64,000 bases of DNA from Haloferax sulfurifontis ATCC BAA-897 (GTDB taxonomy: Archaea > Halobacteriota > Halobacteria > Halobacteriales > Haloferacaceae), in NCBI RefSeq assembly GCF_000337835.1, contig NZ_AOLM01000020.1, positions 62,001 through 126,000 of the forward strand, in the 5' to 3' direction. The position numbers and the translations under genes are program-made. The first letter of the stretch is position 1; each line of letters starts with the position of its first letter. The notes under the pieces are model-generated. The model was not told the DNA's origin. It ran no database searches and worked only from the letters and a program-made list of their open reading frames with translations. Positions 36,224-45,603 of this stretch are shown piece by piece.

Positions 36224-36760
36224 ATGCAACCGGAGCGCGGCGACGTCGTACGGAGTTCGGATCCGTTCAAAATCGGGACTGGTAGACAGCGTCCGTGGCT
36301 AATCGTCGACAACGAGACGCACCCCTTCGACGGCGAACAGTACATCGCAGTCGCCATCTCGACGAAAGCGTACGACGACTCGCTTGCGCTCTCAGCCGAC
36401 GTCTGGGAGACTGGCGGTGTCCCTCGGGCACCGTACGTCTCCCCATGGGCTGTACACTCTCCACGAAGTGAGGATTTCGTCGCCTGGCAAGGCCGCGTGA
36501 CGGATGCGTTCGTCGAACAGGTCGTAGCCAAACTGGAGACGTATCTCCGCGGAGATAGGATGTCGCCCAGAACACTAACGGCCGGTCTCATCCCGAGGCG
36601 GCGTGCCGCGTCGACCGGGAAACCCTCGTGCCGGGCGGTCCGTCTTTCGGGCGCGGACGTTCCGAAGTACGCCGGCGTCAGCCGGCCAGTAGCTGTTGCG
36701 CACCCGGGTTCGCCGTGCTGTCATCGCTCCCGAAGCGGGAACACTCGGCCGGGGACTTGA
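36224..36760 (+). CDS. PemK/MazF-like toxin with unusual C-terminal tail
   Basis: 178 residues. Residues 1-110 fit a MazF/PemK-type barrel: RGDVVRSSDPF, RQRPWLIVDNE, YIAVAISTKAYD and WAVHSPRSEDFVAWQGRVTD, ending VVAKLETYL. Family members stop about here. The remaining about 65 residues are Arg/Pro/Ser/Cys-rich and read as non-coding sequence. A TAG lies at 36556-36558 in a neighbouring frame, so a one-base shift could have lost the stop. Expected activity is ribosome-independent RNA cleavage. Pair partner is the gene directly upstream. Confidence 0.7.
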   Translation: MQPERGDVVRSSDPFKIGTGRQRPWLIVDNETHPFDGEQYIAVAISTKAYDDSLALSADVWETGGVPRAPYVSPWAVHSPRSEDFVAWQGRVTDAFVEQVVAKLETYLRGDRMSPRTLTAGLIPRRRAASTGKPSCRAVRLSGADVPKYAGVSRPVAVAHPGSPCCHRSRSGNTRPGT

Positions 36761-36775
36761 GGTACGCACTCGCCT

Positions 36776-37219
36776 CTAGCGCGCCGGGGGTGAAACGAGT
36801 TCCGACCGGCGGGTGTCGTCGCCGGCGAAGAAGACGGCCCGAAGTCGGACGACCTGCCCGTCGACGCGGACGTAGTAGCGGCGGTCTTCCGACTTGTCGA
36901 CCGACGGGAGCGCGTCGAGGTCCTCGCGGAGGGCGTCGTAGTCGCTCAGGCAGTCCGAGACGCTCGACTCGCGGGGGTGGCCCTCGGCGGCCGCCTCGAC
37001 CACCTTCAGCACCCACGGGCTGTTTGCGACCCGCGGGTCGTCCACGTCGACGACGGTCGCCCCGTCGGGGGCCGACCCGACCAGTTCTCCCCGGAGCATG
37101 ATTTCGGCCGACGAACACCCTCGAAGCGACGAGCAGCCCGCGAGCCCGCCGGTCAGCCCGACGCCGACGGCCGCGGCTCCGCGGCGGAGCAGTCGACGGC
37201 GAGAGGGGCGGCCGGCCAT
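36776..37219 (-). CDS. Tat-exported lipoprotein of unknown function
   Basis: 147 residues. RRRLLRRGAAAVGVGLTGGLAGCSS is a twin-arginine signal with a lipobox (LAGC), so the protein is probably lipid-anchored outside the cell. The mature region begins with two close cysteines and holds RRYYVRVDGQVVRLRAVFFAG near the end. No domain recognised. Convergent with the toxin gene, 15 nt apart. Confidence 0.75.
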   Translation of the reverse strand: MAGRPSRRRLLRRGAAAVGVGLTGGLAGCSSLRGCSSAEIMLRGELVGSAPDGATVVDVDDPRVANSPWVLKVVEAAAEGHPRESSVSDCLSDYDALREDLDALPSVDKSEDRRYYVRVDGQVVRLRAVFFAGDDTRRSELVSPPAR

Positions 37220-37261
37220 CGACTGACAGAGATTCGGAGAAACTGATAAGTCTTCCGTCGG

Positions 37262-38647
37262 CTACAGCGCGTACTCGTCTTCGCGCAGTTGGACGTACTT
37301 GCCCTTGTGGTACTTCATTTTCGTCCGCTGGTACCGCGTGGCGAGTTTGGCGGCGCTGAACCCCGCGCTGAGCTTCGAGGCGCCGAACGCCTTGTAGCCC
37401 TCGTCCTTTTCGAGGAGCTTCCGGGCCGCCTTGAACGTCTTGTCCCACTGGTCGGGGCCGTAGTCGTGGACGATTTCGGCCATGGCGACGTTGCGGAGAA
37501 TCTCGTCGCCGATGGCGTCCTTCCAGCGGTCGTTGTAGTCGCTCAGGTCGCCCTCGGCGGCGAGTTCGCCGGCGATGGCTCCCGTCCGGACGGCGACGTG
37601 GTCGCCGCCCTCGTGGAAGGCGGAGGTCGCGCCCATCGCGCCGCCGGTGACGGCGATGCCGGCCGACGCGGGCGAGTCGATGGGGCGCGTCGAGGAGATG
37701 GCGTACGTCTCGGTTCCCTTCGTCTTTCCGCGGTCCTCGACGAGCGGGAAGTCCTCGTCGACGTCGTACTCGTCGCCGTACTCCTGTTCGAGGAGGCGGC
37801 GGACGTACTCGCGGCCCTGCGGGATGCGCTCGTCGTCCTCGCGGAGGAGCGTGTACGCATCGCGGTCGTCGACCTCGTCGATGTCGAGGCCGATGGGCAT
37901 CGTGAGACCGACCCGGCAGACGTTGTTGTCGTTCGGGAACACCCACGGGTACGCCGTGTGGCCGGGCATGTAGCCCCACCAGAACTTAATCGCGCCGTCG
38001 ACCTCGTCGAACAGTTCCGGGGGGAACTCGCGGTGTTCCTGATAGGCGATGTGGTTCGCCTCGGTGGACGACAGGCGGTCCGTGATGGGGAACGGAAGCA
38101 GGTCGTCGAGCACCTTGTTCGTGACCGTCCGCTGGGGGCCGTCGGCGAGGACGACGAAGTCAGCGCCCACGTCCTCGCCGTTGGCGAGGCGGACGACGTG
38201 GCGGGGGTCGTCGCCGGTCGCGTCGAGGTCGGTCCCCACGTCGCGGACCGAGGCCTTCACGCGGTACTCCGCGCCGGCGTCTTCAGCGCGACCGCGGAGC
38301 CAGTCGTCGAACTTCGCGCGGTGGAAGGTGTAGCCGAACTCGTCGTACGAGGAGTCGATACCGGTACTGCGGAGCGTCAGCGACTCGTTCGGCCCGATGA
38401 ACTCCGCGCGGTCGAGGATGTCGAGCACGACGTCGTCGGGGAACTCGTCGGGGTGGATGCCCATGATGTCCACCCAGTAGTCGAGGATACCGGCCGCGTC
38501 CGTCGAATCGGGGCCGAGGCCCGGTCTGTCTGCTCGGGGGACGCCCTTTTCGAGGACCAGAGCGGAGGCCCCGGCCGAGGCCGCGGCGTGTGCCGCCGAC
38601 GTGCCGGCCGGACCGCCGCCGATGATGGCGACATCTACGCGTTCCAT
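37262..38647 (-). CDS. Geranylgeranyl-reductase-family flavoprotein
   Basis: 461 residues from ATG 38647; the open frame runs upstream but a TATA-like TTTAATA lies 27 nt before this ATG. IIGGGPAGTSAAHAAASAG is the FAD-binding GxGxxG motif. VVLADGPQRTV and the later GGAMGATSAFHEGGDHVAVRTG motif fit the family that saturates archaeal lipid or quinone prenyl chains. FWWGYMPGHTAYPWVFP is typical of the substrate wall. The tail QRTKMKYHKGKYVQLR is basic and may touch the membrane. Several paralogues exist in haloarchaea, so the exact substrate is unknown. Confidence 0.88.
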   Translation of the reverse strand: MERVDVAIIGGGPAGTSAAHAAASAGASALVLEKGVPRADRPGLGPDSTDAAGILDYWVDIMGIHPDEFPDDVVLDILDRAEFIGPNESLTLRSTGIDSSYDEFGYTFHRAKFDDWLRGRAEDAGAEYRVKASVRDVGTDLDATGDDPRHVVRLANGEDVGADFVVLADGPQRTVTNKVLDDLLPFPITDRLSSTEANHIAYQEHREFPPELFDEVDGAIKFWWGYMPGHTAYPWVFPNDNNVCRVGLTMPIGLDIDEVDDRDAYTLLREDDERIPQGREYVRRLLEQEYGDEYDVDEDFPLVEDRGKTKGTETYAISSTRPIDSPASAGIAVTGGAMGATSAFHEGGDHVAVRTGAIAGELAAEGDLSDYNDRWKDAIGDEILRNVAMAEIVHDYGPDQWDKTFKAARKLLEKDEGYKAFGASKLSAGFSAAKLATRYQRTKMKYHKGKYVQLREDEYAL

Positions 38648-38670
38648 ACCGCTACAGCACTTCGCTCGGC

Positions 38671-38677
38671 TATTAAA
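38671..38677 (-). promoter_or_regulatory. TATA box of the reductase gene
   Basis: TTTAATA on the minus strand, centred 27 nt before the ATG at 38647; fits a leaderless transcript. Confidence 0.55.
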
Positions 38678-38983
38678 CCCCCTGAAGCGCCGCGGCGTCC
38701 GACGGTTTCGAGACCGCGCGTCCGAACGCCGCTCGGCCCGTTTTTCAGCGGCGTGGCGCGACCGTGATATCGACGCGCCGCCGCTCGGCACCCTCCCCGG
38801 GGCCGACGGTCCCGCGAGCGACGCGACTCCCCGGAGTCGACAGTCCTGCGGCCGACCTGACGCGGAATTTTCGCGACCGATTCCGAGATTCGATAATTCA
38901 TCTATCGTCAGATTGCGGCTACTGCGCTCGATTTTCTCCGATGATTCCAACTGAATACCGAAGTTGATAACCGGGGACGGAGG

Positions 38984-38989
38984 TTTATA
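38984..38989 (+). promoter_or_regulatory. TATA box of the small gene at 39016
   Basis: TTTATA centred 29 nt upstream of the ATG; leaderless spacing. Confidence 0.55.
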
Positions 38990-39015
38990 GCGGAGACCGC
39001 GGTAGCTCCGAGTCA

Positions 39016-39243
39016 ATGACCGCAGACGAGCCGGACGAGCCGAGAGAGCCCGTCGTGTTCCGCGACGAGACGGGCGACCTCGTGTTCGTCGACGGCGGCC
39101 CCGCCCCACAGGGCTATGCGCCCGTTGCGTGGAAACTCGGCGAAGACGGCTCCCGGTTCGTCGTCGACTCGACGGTCGATGCAGTCGCCGTCACGCGGAC
39201 GATTTCGAAACGCCGCCCGCGGCGGCGCGAGCCCATCGAGTGA
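39016..39243 (+). CDS. Small conserved-type haloarchaeal protein
   Basis: 75 residues, soluble, acidic with a basic C-terminus (ISKRRPRRREPIE). VVFRDETGDLVFVDGGPAPQGYAPVAWKL suggests a small beta-sheet protein. A good TATA box at leaderless spacing supports it. Not recognised. 57 nt upstream of the 2-hydroxyacid dehydrogenase gene. Confidence 0.6.
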   Translation: MTADEPDEPREPVVFRDETGDLVFVDGGPAPQGYAPVAWKLGEDGSRFVVDSTVDAVAVTRTISKRRPRRREPIE

Positions 39244-39300
39244 GCGGCCCGCCGCGTCCGAATCGGACAGATTCATCACCGCCTTCGAGAATCATCGAGC

Positions 39301-40260
39301 ATGTCCGACCCAGACATCGCGGTGCTTCGGCAGAAGATACACGGCCTGTCTGCCGAGGCGTACGCCGAAACGCTCCGCGAGCGCCTCCCCGACCGCGAGG
39401 TCGCCCTCGCGACGACGCCCGCCGAGGAGCGCGACCTCCTCTCGCGCGTCCAAGTCGCGACCGGCTTCGACGTGAGCGAAGACGACCTCGAAGCCGCCGA
39501 GAACCTCGACCTGTTCGCCTGCGTGTTCGCCGGCACGGGCCACCTCCCCATCGAGGCGTTCGAGGCCCGCGACGTGGCCGTCACCAACGCCTCCGGCGTC
39601 CACGGCCCGAACATCGCCGAGCAGGTCCTCGGGAGTCTCCTCTACTTCGCCCGCCGCTTCCACGTCGCGGAGCGACAGAAAGGCGCCGGCGTCTGGCAGT
39701 CGTACCCGACGGTCGAACTGCAGGACTCGACGGTCGCCGTCGTCGGTCTCGGCGCGCTCGGGGAGGCCGTCGTCGACCGACTCGACCCGTTCGGCGTCGA
39801 GACCGTCGGCGTGCGCTACTCGCCGGAGAAGGGCGGCCCGACCGACGAGGTCGTCGGCTTCGACGACGAGCAGGGCCTCCACGACGCCTTCGCCCGCGCC
39901 GACTACGTCGTCATCGCGTGCCCGCTGACCGACGCCACCCGCGGCCTCGTCGACGCCGACGCGTTCGCGTCGATGGCCCCCGACACCGTCCTCGTCAACG
40001 TCGGCCGCGGTCCCGTGGTCGACACCGACGCGCTCGTCTCCCAACTCCGGAGCAACGGCATCCGCGGGGCGGCACTCGACGTGACCGACCCCGAACCGCT
40101 CCCCGCGGACCACCCGCTTTGGGACTTCGAGAACGTCCTCATCACGCCCCACAACGCCGGCCACACCCCGAAGTACTGGGAGCGCATGGCCGACATCATC
40201 GCCGAGAACCTCGACAAACTGGACGCCGGCGACGACGACCTGCGGAACCGCGTGGTCTGA
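39301..40260 (+). CDS. D-2-hydroxyacid dehydrogenase
   Basis: 319 residues. NAD(P)-dependent, formate/glycerate dehydrogenase family. Nucleotide-binding VAVVGLGALGEAVVDRL; catalytic Arg in NVGRGPVVDT, Glu in DPEPLPADHPLW and His in TPHNAGHTPKYW are all present. GVHGPNIAEQVLGSLLYFAR is the family N-terminal marker. Haloferax enzymes of this kind reduce branched 2-keto acids to D-2-hydroxyacids; the exact substrate is inferred. Confidence 0.92.
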   Translation: MSDPDIAVLRQKIHGLSAEAYAETLRERLPDREVALATTPAEERDLLSRVQVATGFDVSEDDLEAAENLDLFACVFAGTGHLPIEAFEARDVAVTNASGVHGPNIAEQVLGSLLYFARRFHVAERQKGAGVWQSYPTVELQDSTVAVVGLGALGEAVVDRLDPFGVETVGVRYSPEKGGPTDEVVGFDDEQGLHDAFARADYVVIACPLTDATRGLVDADAFASMAPDTVLVNVGRGPVVDTDALVSQLRSNGIRGAALDVTDPEPLPADHPLWDFENVLITPHNAGHTPKYWERMADIIAENLDKLDAGDDDLRNRVV

Positions 40261-40378
40261 GTCGAGCGGAATCGGCGGCCCCGGGGTGCGGAGTCGGTGA
40301 CGCCGCGACTCTGACCGATGACCCCCGACCGGGCTCCGCACCGAAACTGTCAATTCGGTGGCCACTGTCGGTAGCCCC

Positions 40379-40639
40379 GTGCAGTTCGCATCGTGGCGGT
40401 GGAACCGAATTATCGCCTTCTTCGGCGGCGCTGGACTCCTCGTTTTGGTCCCGTGGTCCGGGCTCTCGCCCGCCCTCCCGGAGTGGGCGGTGGACGTGTT
40501 TCTGTCCGTCCCGTTCGGCTTGTGCGTCTACGGATTCACCGAACAGCCGCGAAAAGTGATTCTGCTGATTCCGGTCGGAACCGCGCTCGGAATCGGGACA
40601 CTCGCCCTGTACCGGGCGTCCGGATTCGGCCTGTTTTGA
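40379..40639 (+). CDS. Small membrane protein
   Basis: 86 residues from GTG 40379 (MQFASWRWNR); GTG 40358 is an alternative giving 93 residues. Three hydrophobic segments at about 10-30, 38-55 and 62-80. No motif. Placed convergent with ilvD, 49 nt away. Confidence 0.55.
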   Translation: MQFASWRWNRIIAFFGGAGLLVLVPWSGLSPALPEWAVDVFLSVPFGLCVYGFTEQPRKVILLIPVGTALGIGTLALYRASGFGLF

Positions 40640-40688
40640 CGGCGGACGACGGCGTCCGCGTCGCGGGAGACGCCGCGGCGACTCGCGC

Positions 40689-42443
40689 TTATTCGTCGCG
40701 CGTGAGCGCCGGGTTCGTCACCGCGCCGTTCGCGGCCGAGCCGAAGTCGCGGGCGTACTTCGCCAGCACGCCGGAGGTGTACGCCGGCGGCTTGGGTTCC
40801 CAGTCTTCCTTTCGCGCGTCGAGTTCCTCGTCCGTGAGGTCCACGGAGAGTTCGCGGTTCGGGATGTCGACGGTCACCTCGTCGCCGTCTTCGAGGAGGC
40901 CGATGGGGCCGCCCTCGGTCGCCTCGGGGGCGACGTGGCCGACCATCGGGCCGCGCGTCGCGCCGGAGAACCGACCGTCGGTGAGAAGCGCCACGTCGTC
41001 CTCGTGGCCCTGTCCGACGACGGCGGCGGTGACGCCGAGCATCTCGCGCATGCCGGGGCCGCCGCGGGGACCCTCGTTGCGGATGGCGATGACGTCGCCC
41101 TCCTCGATGTGGCCCTCCTGCACGTAGCGCATCGCGTCCTCCTCGTTTTCGAAGACCCGGGCGGGGCCGGTGTGGTGGAAGGCGTCGTCGCCAGTCACCT
41201 TCAGCACCGCGCCGTCGGGCGCGAGGTTGCCCGTGAGAATCTTGATTGCGCCCTCCTCCTGATACGGCTCGTCGACCGTGTAGAGGAAGTCCGCTTCGAG
41301 CTCGTCGTCGTCCGGGAGGTCGAGGTGGTCGAGCTCCTCGGCGATGGTGCGGCCGGTGACGGTCATCGCGTCGCCGTGGAACAGGCCGGCCTCGACGAGG
41401 CGGCGGATGACGACCGGGATGCCGCCGATTTCGTGGAGGTCGTTCATGACGCGGGTGCCGCCGGGCTGGAGGTTGGCGATTTTCGGCGTGCGCCGGGAAA
41501 TCTCGTCGAACTCCTCGATGTCGAGGTCGACGCCGGCCTCGGCGGCCAGCGCGAGCAGGTGGAGCACGGCGTTTGTCGACCCGCCGGTGGCGACCTGCAG
41601 GGTGATGGCGTTCTCGAAGGACTCCTTCGTGAGGATGTCGGAGGGGCGGCGGTCGTTTTCGACGCAGTCGAGGACGACCTCGCCGGCGCGGCGGGCGTTC
41701 TCGTAGCGCTCGTCGGACTCGGCCGGCGCGGAGGCCGACCCGAGGGGGGCCATCCCGAGCGCCTCGGAGATGGAGGCCATCGTGTTGGCGGTGAACATCC
41801 CGCCGCAGGAGCCCGCGCCGGGGCAGGCGTGGCGTTCGAGGTCGTCGAGTTCGTCGGCGCTCATGTCGCCTTCGGCGTAGGTGCCGACGCCCTCGAAGAC
41901 GTTCTGGACGGTCACCTCGCGGCCCTCGTGCTGGCCGGGCATGATGGAGCCGCCGTAGAGGAAGACGGAGGGAAGGTCCGTTCGGATGGCGGCCATCATC
42001 ATGCCGGGGAGGTTCTTGTCACAGCCGGCGACGGTGACGAGCGCGTCCATGCGCTCGCCGAAGGAGACGAGTTCGACGGAGTCGGCGATGACCTCGCGGG
42101 AGATGAGCGAGGCCTTCATGCCTTCTGTCCCCATCGAGATGGCGTCGGAGATGGTGACGGTCCCGAACTCGATGGGCATCCCGCCCGCGGCGTCGATGCC
42201 CTCGATGGCGGCGTCGGCGACGTCGTCGAGGTGGACGTTACACGGGGTGATGTCGGCGGCGGGGTTCGGCACGCCGACCATCGGCGACGAGAAGTCCTCG
42301 TCGTCGAAGCCCATGGCGCGGAACATCGCACGGTGCGGGGCCTTGTCGGGACCCTCCGTGACCTCCGTGCTTCGGAGGCTCGGGTCCTTACCGCTGGAGA
42401 ACACGTCGTCGGCGTCCTCCTCGCGAGGGGACTGCTGGCTCAT
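40689..42443 (-). CDS. ilvD: Dihydroxy-acid dehydratase
   Basis: 584 residues, full length. Dehydrates 2,3-dihydroxy acids in isoleucine and valine synthesis. Three cluster cysteines are visible in PCNVH (about 70), [11 protein letters not shown] (about 140) and [16 protein letters not shown] (about 210). [26 protein letters not shown]-like and the C-terminal [15 protein letters not shown] motif complete the match. Acidic N-terminal extension of about 25 residues is haloarchaeal. Monocistronic. Confidence 0.97.
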   Translation of the reverse strand: MSQQSPREEDADDVFSSGKDPSLRSTEVTEGPDKAPHRAMFRAMGFDDEDFSSPMVGVPNPAADITPCNVHLDDVADAAIEGIDAAGGMPIEFGTVTISDAISMGTEGMKASLISREVIADSVELVSFGERMDALVTVAGCDKNLPGMMMAAIRTDLPSVFLYGGSIMPGQHEGREVTVQNVFEGVGTYAEGDMSADELDDLERHACPGAGSCGGMFTANTMASISEALGMAPLGSASAPAESDERYENARRAGEVVLDCVENDRRPSDILTKESFENAITLQVATGGSTNAVLHLLALAAEAGVDLDIEEFDEISRRTPKIANLQPGGTRVMNDLHEIGGIPVVIRRLVEAGLFHGDAMTVTGRTIAEELDHLDLPDDDELEADFLYTVDEPYQEEGAIKILTGNLAPDGAVLKVTGDDAFHHTGPARVFENEEDAMRYVQEGHIEEGDVIAIRNEGPRGGPGMREMLGVTAAVVGQGHEDDVALLTDGRFSGATRGPMVGHVAPEATEGGPIGLLEDGDEVTVDIPNRELSVDLTDEELDARKEDWEPKPPAYTSGVLAKYARDFGSAANGAVTNPALTRDE

Positions 42444-42537
42444 ACCTCTTCGGAGCGCGTGCGCGAACTTAAATGGCCGCGACTGGGCAGACGTTGCAGT
42501 CGGATTCGCCCGCCGACCCTCGGTTTTTGGGGCGTAC

Positions 42538-43116
42538 TTACTCCGCGTCGCGCCGCGCCAGCCCGGTGAGATGCGGCGCTTCCGGGACGATTATCTCCGC
42601 GGTGCCGAGCCGGGCGGCGTTCTCGCTCCCGGGCAGACAGAACGTCGGCATCCCGTCGACGACGCCCGCGGTCGCGCGGGTGCCGACGACCTTGGTGCCG
42701 ATGTCGTCGTACGAGAGCCGCCGGAACAGTTCGCCGAAGCCGGGCAACGTCTTCCCGAACAACTGCGCCGTCGCCTCGACGGTCTGGTCGTCGGGCGTGA
42801 CGCCCGTCCCGCCGGTCGTGACCGTCACGTCGACGTCGCCGCGGTCGGCCATCCGCGCGACCGCGGTCTGAATCTCGTCGTAGTCGTCGTCGACGACCCG
42901 CCGGACCGACACCGAGTGACCCGCCTCGCGGAACAGTTCGGCTATCGCGTCGCCCGCGGGGTCGTCGTCGATATCGCGGGTGGACGAAACCGTCAGCACC
43001 GCCGCTTGGAGGTCGTCGACGTCGTGGTGGTGATGGTCGTGACCGTGGTCGTCGCGGTGATGGCTGTGGTCGTCGTCGCCGTCCCCCTCGCCGTGGTGAT
43101 GGTCGTGGTCGCTCAC
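42538..43116 (-). CDS. moaB: MoaB/Mog-type molybdenum cofactor protein with His-rich N-terminus
   Basis: 192 residues. Residues 1-35 alternate His and Asp (more than a dozen His), a probable metal-binding tail. From [15 protein letters not shown] the MoaB/MogA fold is clear: [59 protein letters not shown] and [12 protein letters not shown]. The family adenylylates molybdopterin before metal insertion. The tail could hold molybdate-pathway metals or another ion; this is inference. Stop at 42538, 94 nt from the ilvD start. Confidence 0.9.
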   Translation of the reverse strand: MSDHDHHHGEGDGDDDHSHHRDDHGHDHHHHDVDDLQAAVLTVSSTRDIDDDPAGDAIAELFREAGHSVSVRRVVDDDYDEIQTAVARMADRGDVDVTVTTGGTGVTPDDQTVEATAQLFGKTLPGFGELFRRLSYDDIGTKVVGTRATAGVVDGMPTFCLPGSENAARLGTAEIIVPEAPHLTGLARRDAE

Positions 43117-43215
43117 GGCCGCGGCTTCGTCGTCCGGCGATAAAATTCCCGCGTCGCCCCGGCGGTCGTCGGTTCGCGGCGGCCGGTCGGACGGCTCACC
43201 GGCGACCGTCGTGGC

Positions 43216-44019
43216 TCACCCGTCGTCTGGAACGCCGTCGAGCGAGTCGAGCGTCAGGCGTTCCGCGTTCTCGCGGAGGGCTTCGAACTGCTCTGTGGCC
43301 CACTCGACGGCGGCTTCGGTGTCGTTGCGGGCGACCCCGCCGACGCCGGTGTCGGTGTAGACGACGATTCCCGCCTCCGATTCCGTCACCCAGAGGCCGA
43401 AGCGGAACGGGACCTCCGCGCGATAGAGCGTCACCGAGTCGTGTCGGAGCTGGTCGAGGATGACCGCGTGAGAGTCCGGGGCGGCGGCGAGTCGGTCGAA
43501 CAGCTCGTCGGCGATAATCATCTCGACGACCGTCCCGCCCTCGGTGGCGGTCTCGTAGAAGGGCCGAAGCTGACCGACGAGCGCGACCGGGGCGACGCCG
43601 TAGACGCGCTCCGCGCTCTCGACGCTCGAAAACAGCTCCCGAATCGCGCTGTCCGGGATGTCCGGCGTCGACGTGTGAACCGACGCGCCCGCCAAGAACG
43701 CCGGGTCGAGCGGCGCGTCGGTCGGGAGCATCGAAAGGAGGTCCTGCGCCGCCTTGACGCCGCGGAGCGAGTCGAGGCACTCGTCGTACGCGCCGAGCGC
43801 GCACCGACCGACGCAGGTCAGCCGATACAGGCCGTCGGCGCGCTCGACGAGGCCGGCGTCGAGCAGGTCGCGGACGACGCGGTCGACCGTCGAACGCGAG
43901 GCGTCGAGGTCATCGGCGAGTCCGCGCTTGTCTCGCGGTCGCTCCGCGAGCGCCCGGACGAACGACGACCGCCTCACGAGGAGGCGCGAAAGCTGTGCTG
44001 AAGTCTCGTCTCGAATCAC
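43216..44019 (-). CDS. Winged-helix regulator with FilR1-type sensor domain, paralogue
   Basis: 267 residues from a GTG at 44019 (V/MIRDETSAQLSRLL). The frame is open to 44220 but the added segment reads as non-coding. Winged helix at about 10-70 (RGLADDLDASRSTVDRVVRDLLDAGLVER), then the same C-terminal domain as the regulator at 1724-2530, including FRFGLWVTESEAGIVVYTD. Divergent from the quinone oxidoreductase at 44253; a TATA-like GATATATAC near 44134-44142 lies between them. It may control that gene. Confidence 0.75.
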   Translation of the reverse strand: MIRDETSAQLSRLLVRRSSFVRALAERPRDKRGLADDLDASRSTVDRVVRDLLDAGLVERADGLYRLTCVGRCALGAYDECLDSLRGVKAAQDLLSMLPTDAPLDPAFLAGASVHTSTPDIPDSAIRELFSSVESAERVYGVAPVALVGQLRPFYETATEGGTVVEMIIADELFDRLAAAPDSHAVILDQLRHDSVTLYRAEVPFRFGLWVTESEAGIVVYTDTGVGGVARNDTEAAVEWATEQFEALRENAERLTLDSLDGVPDDG

Positions 44020-44252
44020 GTACCTGATATTCCTTCCAACGAGTCGGACGCCTGTCGACCGCCCCTGTACGGGCCGCCGGTAGATGTCGGCGACCGTGAC
44101 TGTCGGGCTCGACTGTGTTGGGAACCCTGTGTCGTATATATCTTCGCACCGATATGATTTGAATCCACGAGGTTCGTCAGCTGTCGAACAAGAGGAAAGA
44201 CGATTGGCGTAAACCCACACTTTAGTTCCTGCCCATCCTCGGTCGGGTCGAG

Positions 44253-45293
44253 ATGAAAGCGGTCCAATTCACGGAACACGGCGACCGAGACGTCCTCGAA
44301 TACGGCGACTTCCCGGACCCGGAAGTCGGTCCCGACGAGGTCCTCGTCGACGTGAAGGCGGCCTCGCTCAACCACCTCGACATCTGGACGCGGCGGGGGC
44401 TCCCGGGCGTCGAGTTGGAGATGCCGCACATCCCCGGAAGCGACATGGCCGGCGTCGTCACCGAGGTCGGCGAGCGCGTGAGCCGGTTCGAGGCGGGCGA
44501 CCGCGTGGCGCTCATCGCGGGCGTCGCCGGCGGCGGCGACGAGTTCTCCCGGAAGGGCGACCCGACGCTCGCGCCGGACTTCCACATCATCGGCGAGCAC
44601 GTCCGCGGCGTCCACGCCGAGTTCGCGGCGATTCCCGAGGAGAACCTCGTGCCCGTCCCCGAGGGCGTGCCGTGGGAGGTCGCCGGCTCCGCGTCGCTCG
44701 TCTTCCAGACCGCGTGGCGGATGCTCGTCGACCGCGGCGAACTCCGCCCCGGCGAGAAGGCGCTCGTCCTCGGCGCGTCCGGCGGCGTCGGCCACGCGGC
44801 CGTCCAAATCGCCGACTACGCGGGCGCTGAAGTGTACGCCACCGCCTCCACCGACGAGAAACTGGAGTACGCCAAGGAGTGCGGCGCGGACCACGTCATC
44901 AACTACGAGGAAGACGACTTCTCGAAGGAGATTCGCAGACTGACCGACGGCCGCGGCGTCGACATGGTCGTCGACCACATCGGCGAGGCGACCTACAAGC
45001 AGTCGCTCAAGAGCCTCGTCAAGGGCGGCCGCGTCGTCACCTGCGGGGCGACCACCGGCCCCGACCCGGGCGCGGGCCTCAACTACATCTTCTGGAACCA
45101 GCTCTCGGTCATCGGCTCGACGATGGCGACGCCCGGCGAGGCCGACGAGGTGCTCGACCTCGTCTGGGACGGCACCTTCGAACCCCGCATCCGCGAGACG
45201 CTCCCGATGAGCGAAATCGACCGCGCGCACGAGCTCATCGAGGAGCGACAGGGCTTTGGCAAGGTGGTCGTAATCCCCGATAGTGAGCTCTGA
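44253..45293 (+). CDS. Zinc-type alcohol dehydrogenase/quinone oxidoreductase
   Basis: 346 residues, medium-chain dehydrogenase superfamily. MKAVQFTEHG start, SLNHLDIWTRRGLPG, PHIPGSDMAGVVTEVG, and the NADPH-binding ALVLGASGGVGHAAVQIA motif. The catalytic Cys of the first zinc-site loop is absent (NHLD replaces CHSD), and residues for the structural zinc are not evident, so it behaves more like a quinone oxidoreductase. Divergent from a FilR1-type regulator. Overlaps the next gene by 11 nt. Confidence 0.88.
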   Translation: MKAVQFTEHGDRDVLEYGDFPDPEVGPDEVLVDVKAASLNHLDIWTRRGLPGVELEMPHIPGSDMAGVVTEVGERVSRFEAGDRVALIAGVAGGGDEFSRKGDPTLAPDFHIIGEHVRGVHAEFAAIPEENLVPVPEGVPWEVAGSASLVFQTAWRMLVDRGELRPGEKALVLGASGGVGHAAVQIADYAGAEVYATASTDEKLEYAKECGADHVINYEEDDFSKEIRRLTDGRGVDMVVDHIGEATYKQSLKSLVKGGRVVTCGATTGPDPGAGLNYIFWNQLSVIGSTMATPGEADEVLDLVWDGTFEPRIRETLPMSEIDRAHELIEERQGFGKVVVIPDSEL

Positions 45294-45603
45294 CACCACG
45301 GCTCGGGACGGCGCGACCGCCGAGTCAGACACCTACGTCCACCGGCCGGACGGCCCCGCGGTCGGCGGCGACGGCTCGGAGCCGGAAGCGACCGGCTTCG
45401 GGAGCCGTGGCTGGGTGCTCGTCGGCGTCGTCGCGCTCTGTTTCCTCGTCGTCCCCGGCGCGGTGTACCTCGTGCCGTCGCTCCCGGCGATGGCCGGCCT
45501 GCCGTACCTCGCGGCCATGCTGGCCCTGCCGATGCTCCCGGCGCTCGCGCTCGGCCTCGTCGCCGTCTGGTCGATGACCGCGGCGACCCGCGGCGACGAC
45601 TGA
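45283..45603 (+). CDS. Small membrane protein overlapping the oxidoreductase gene
   Basis: 106 residues from a GTG at 45283, 11 nt inside the upstream gene. Acidic N-terminus of about 45 residues then two helices at about 47-68 and 75-98. No motif. The overlap suggests co-translation with the oxidoreductase. The stretch 45604-45817 holds a GATATAAATG promoter-like element at about 45759-45768. Confidence 0.6.
   Translation: MSSDTTARDGATAESDTYVHRPDGPAVGGDGSEPEATGFGSRGWVLVGVVALCFLVVPGAVYLVPSLPAMAGLPYLAAMLALPMLPALALGLVAVWSMTAATRGDD

Larger units (their letters stand above)
38648..39015. other. 368-nt divergent intergenic region
   Basis: Contains the TATA box of the reductase on the left and, at 38984-38989, TTTATA that sits 29 nt before the ATG at 39016. 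The central part is GC-rich and shows no convincing open frame or RNA gene. 38870-38970 is distinctly more AT-rich than its surroundings, as expected for promoter DNA. Confidence 0.5.

Noticed and set aside
36569-36760. Coding status of the toxin C-terminal tail as an added domain
   Set aside because: Composition and lack of motifs fit read-through into non-coding DNA; listed only as a tail.
44020-44220. N-terminal extension of the second FilR1-like regulator
   Set aside because: The added 67 residues are Cys/Ser/Arg-rich, unlike haloarchaeal protein, and contain the promoter region; start set at GTG 44019.
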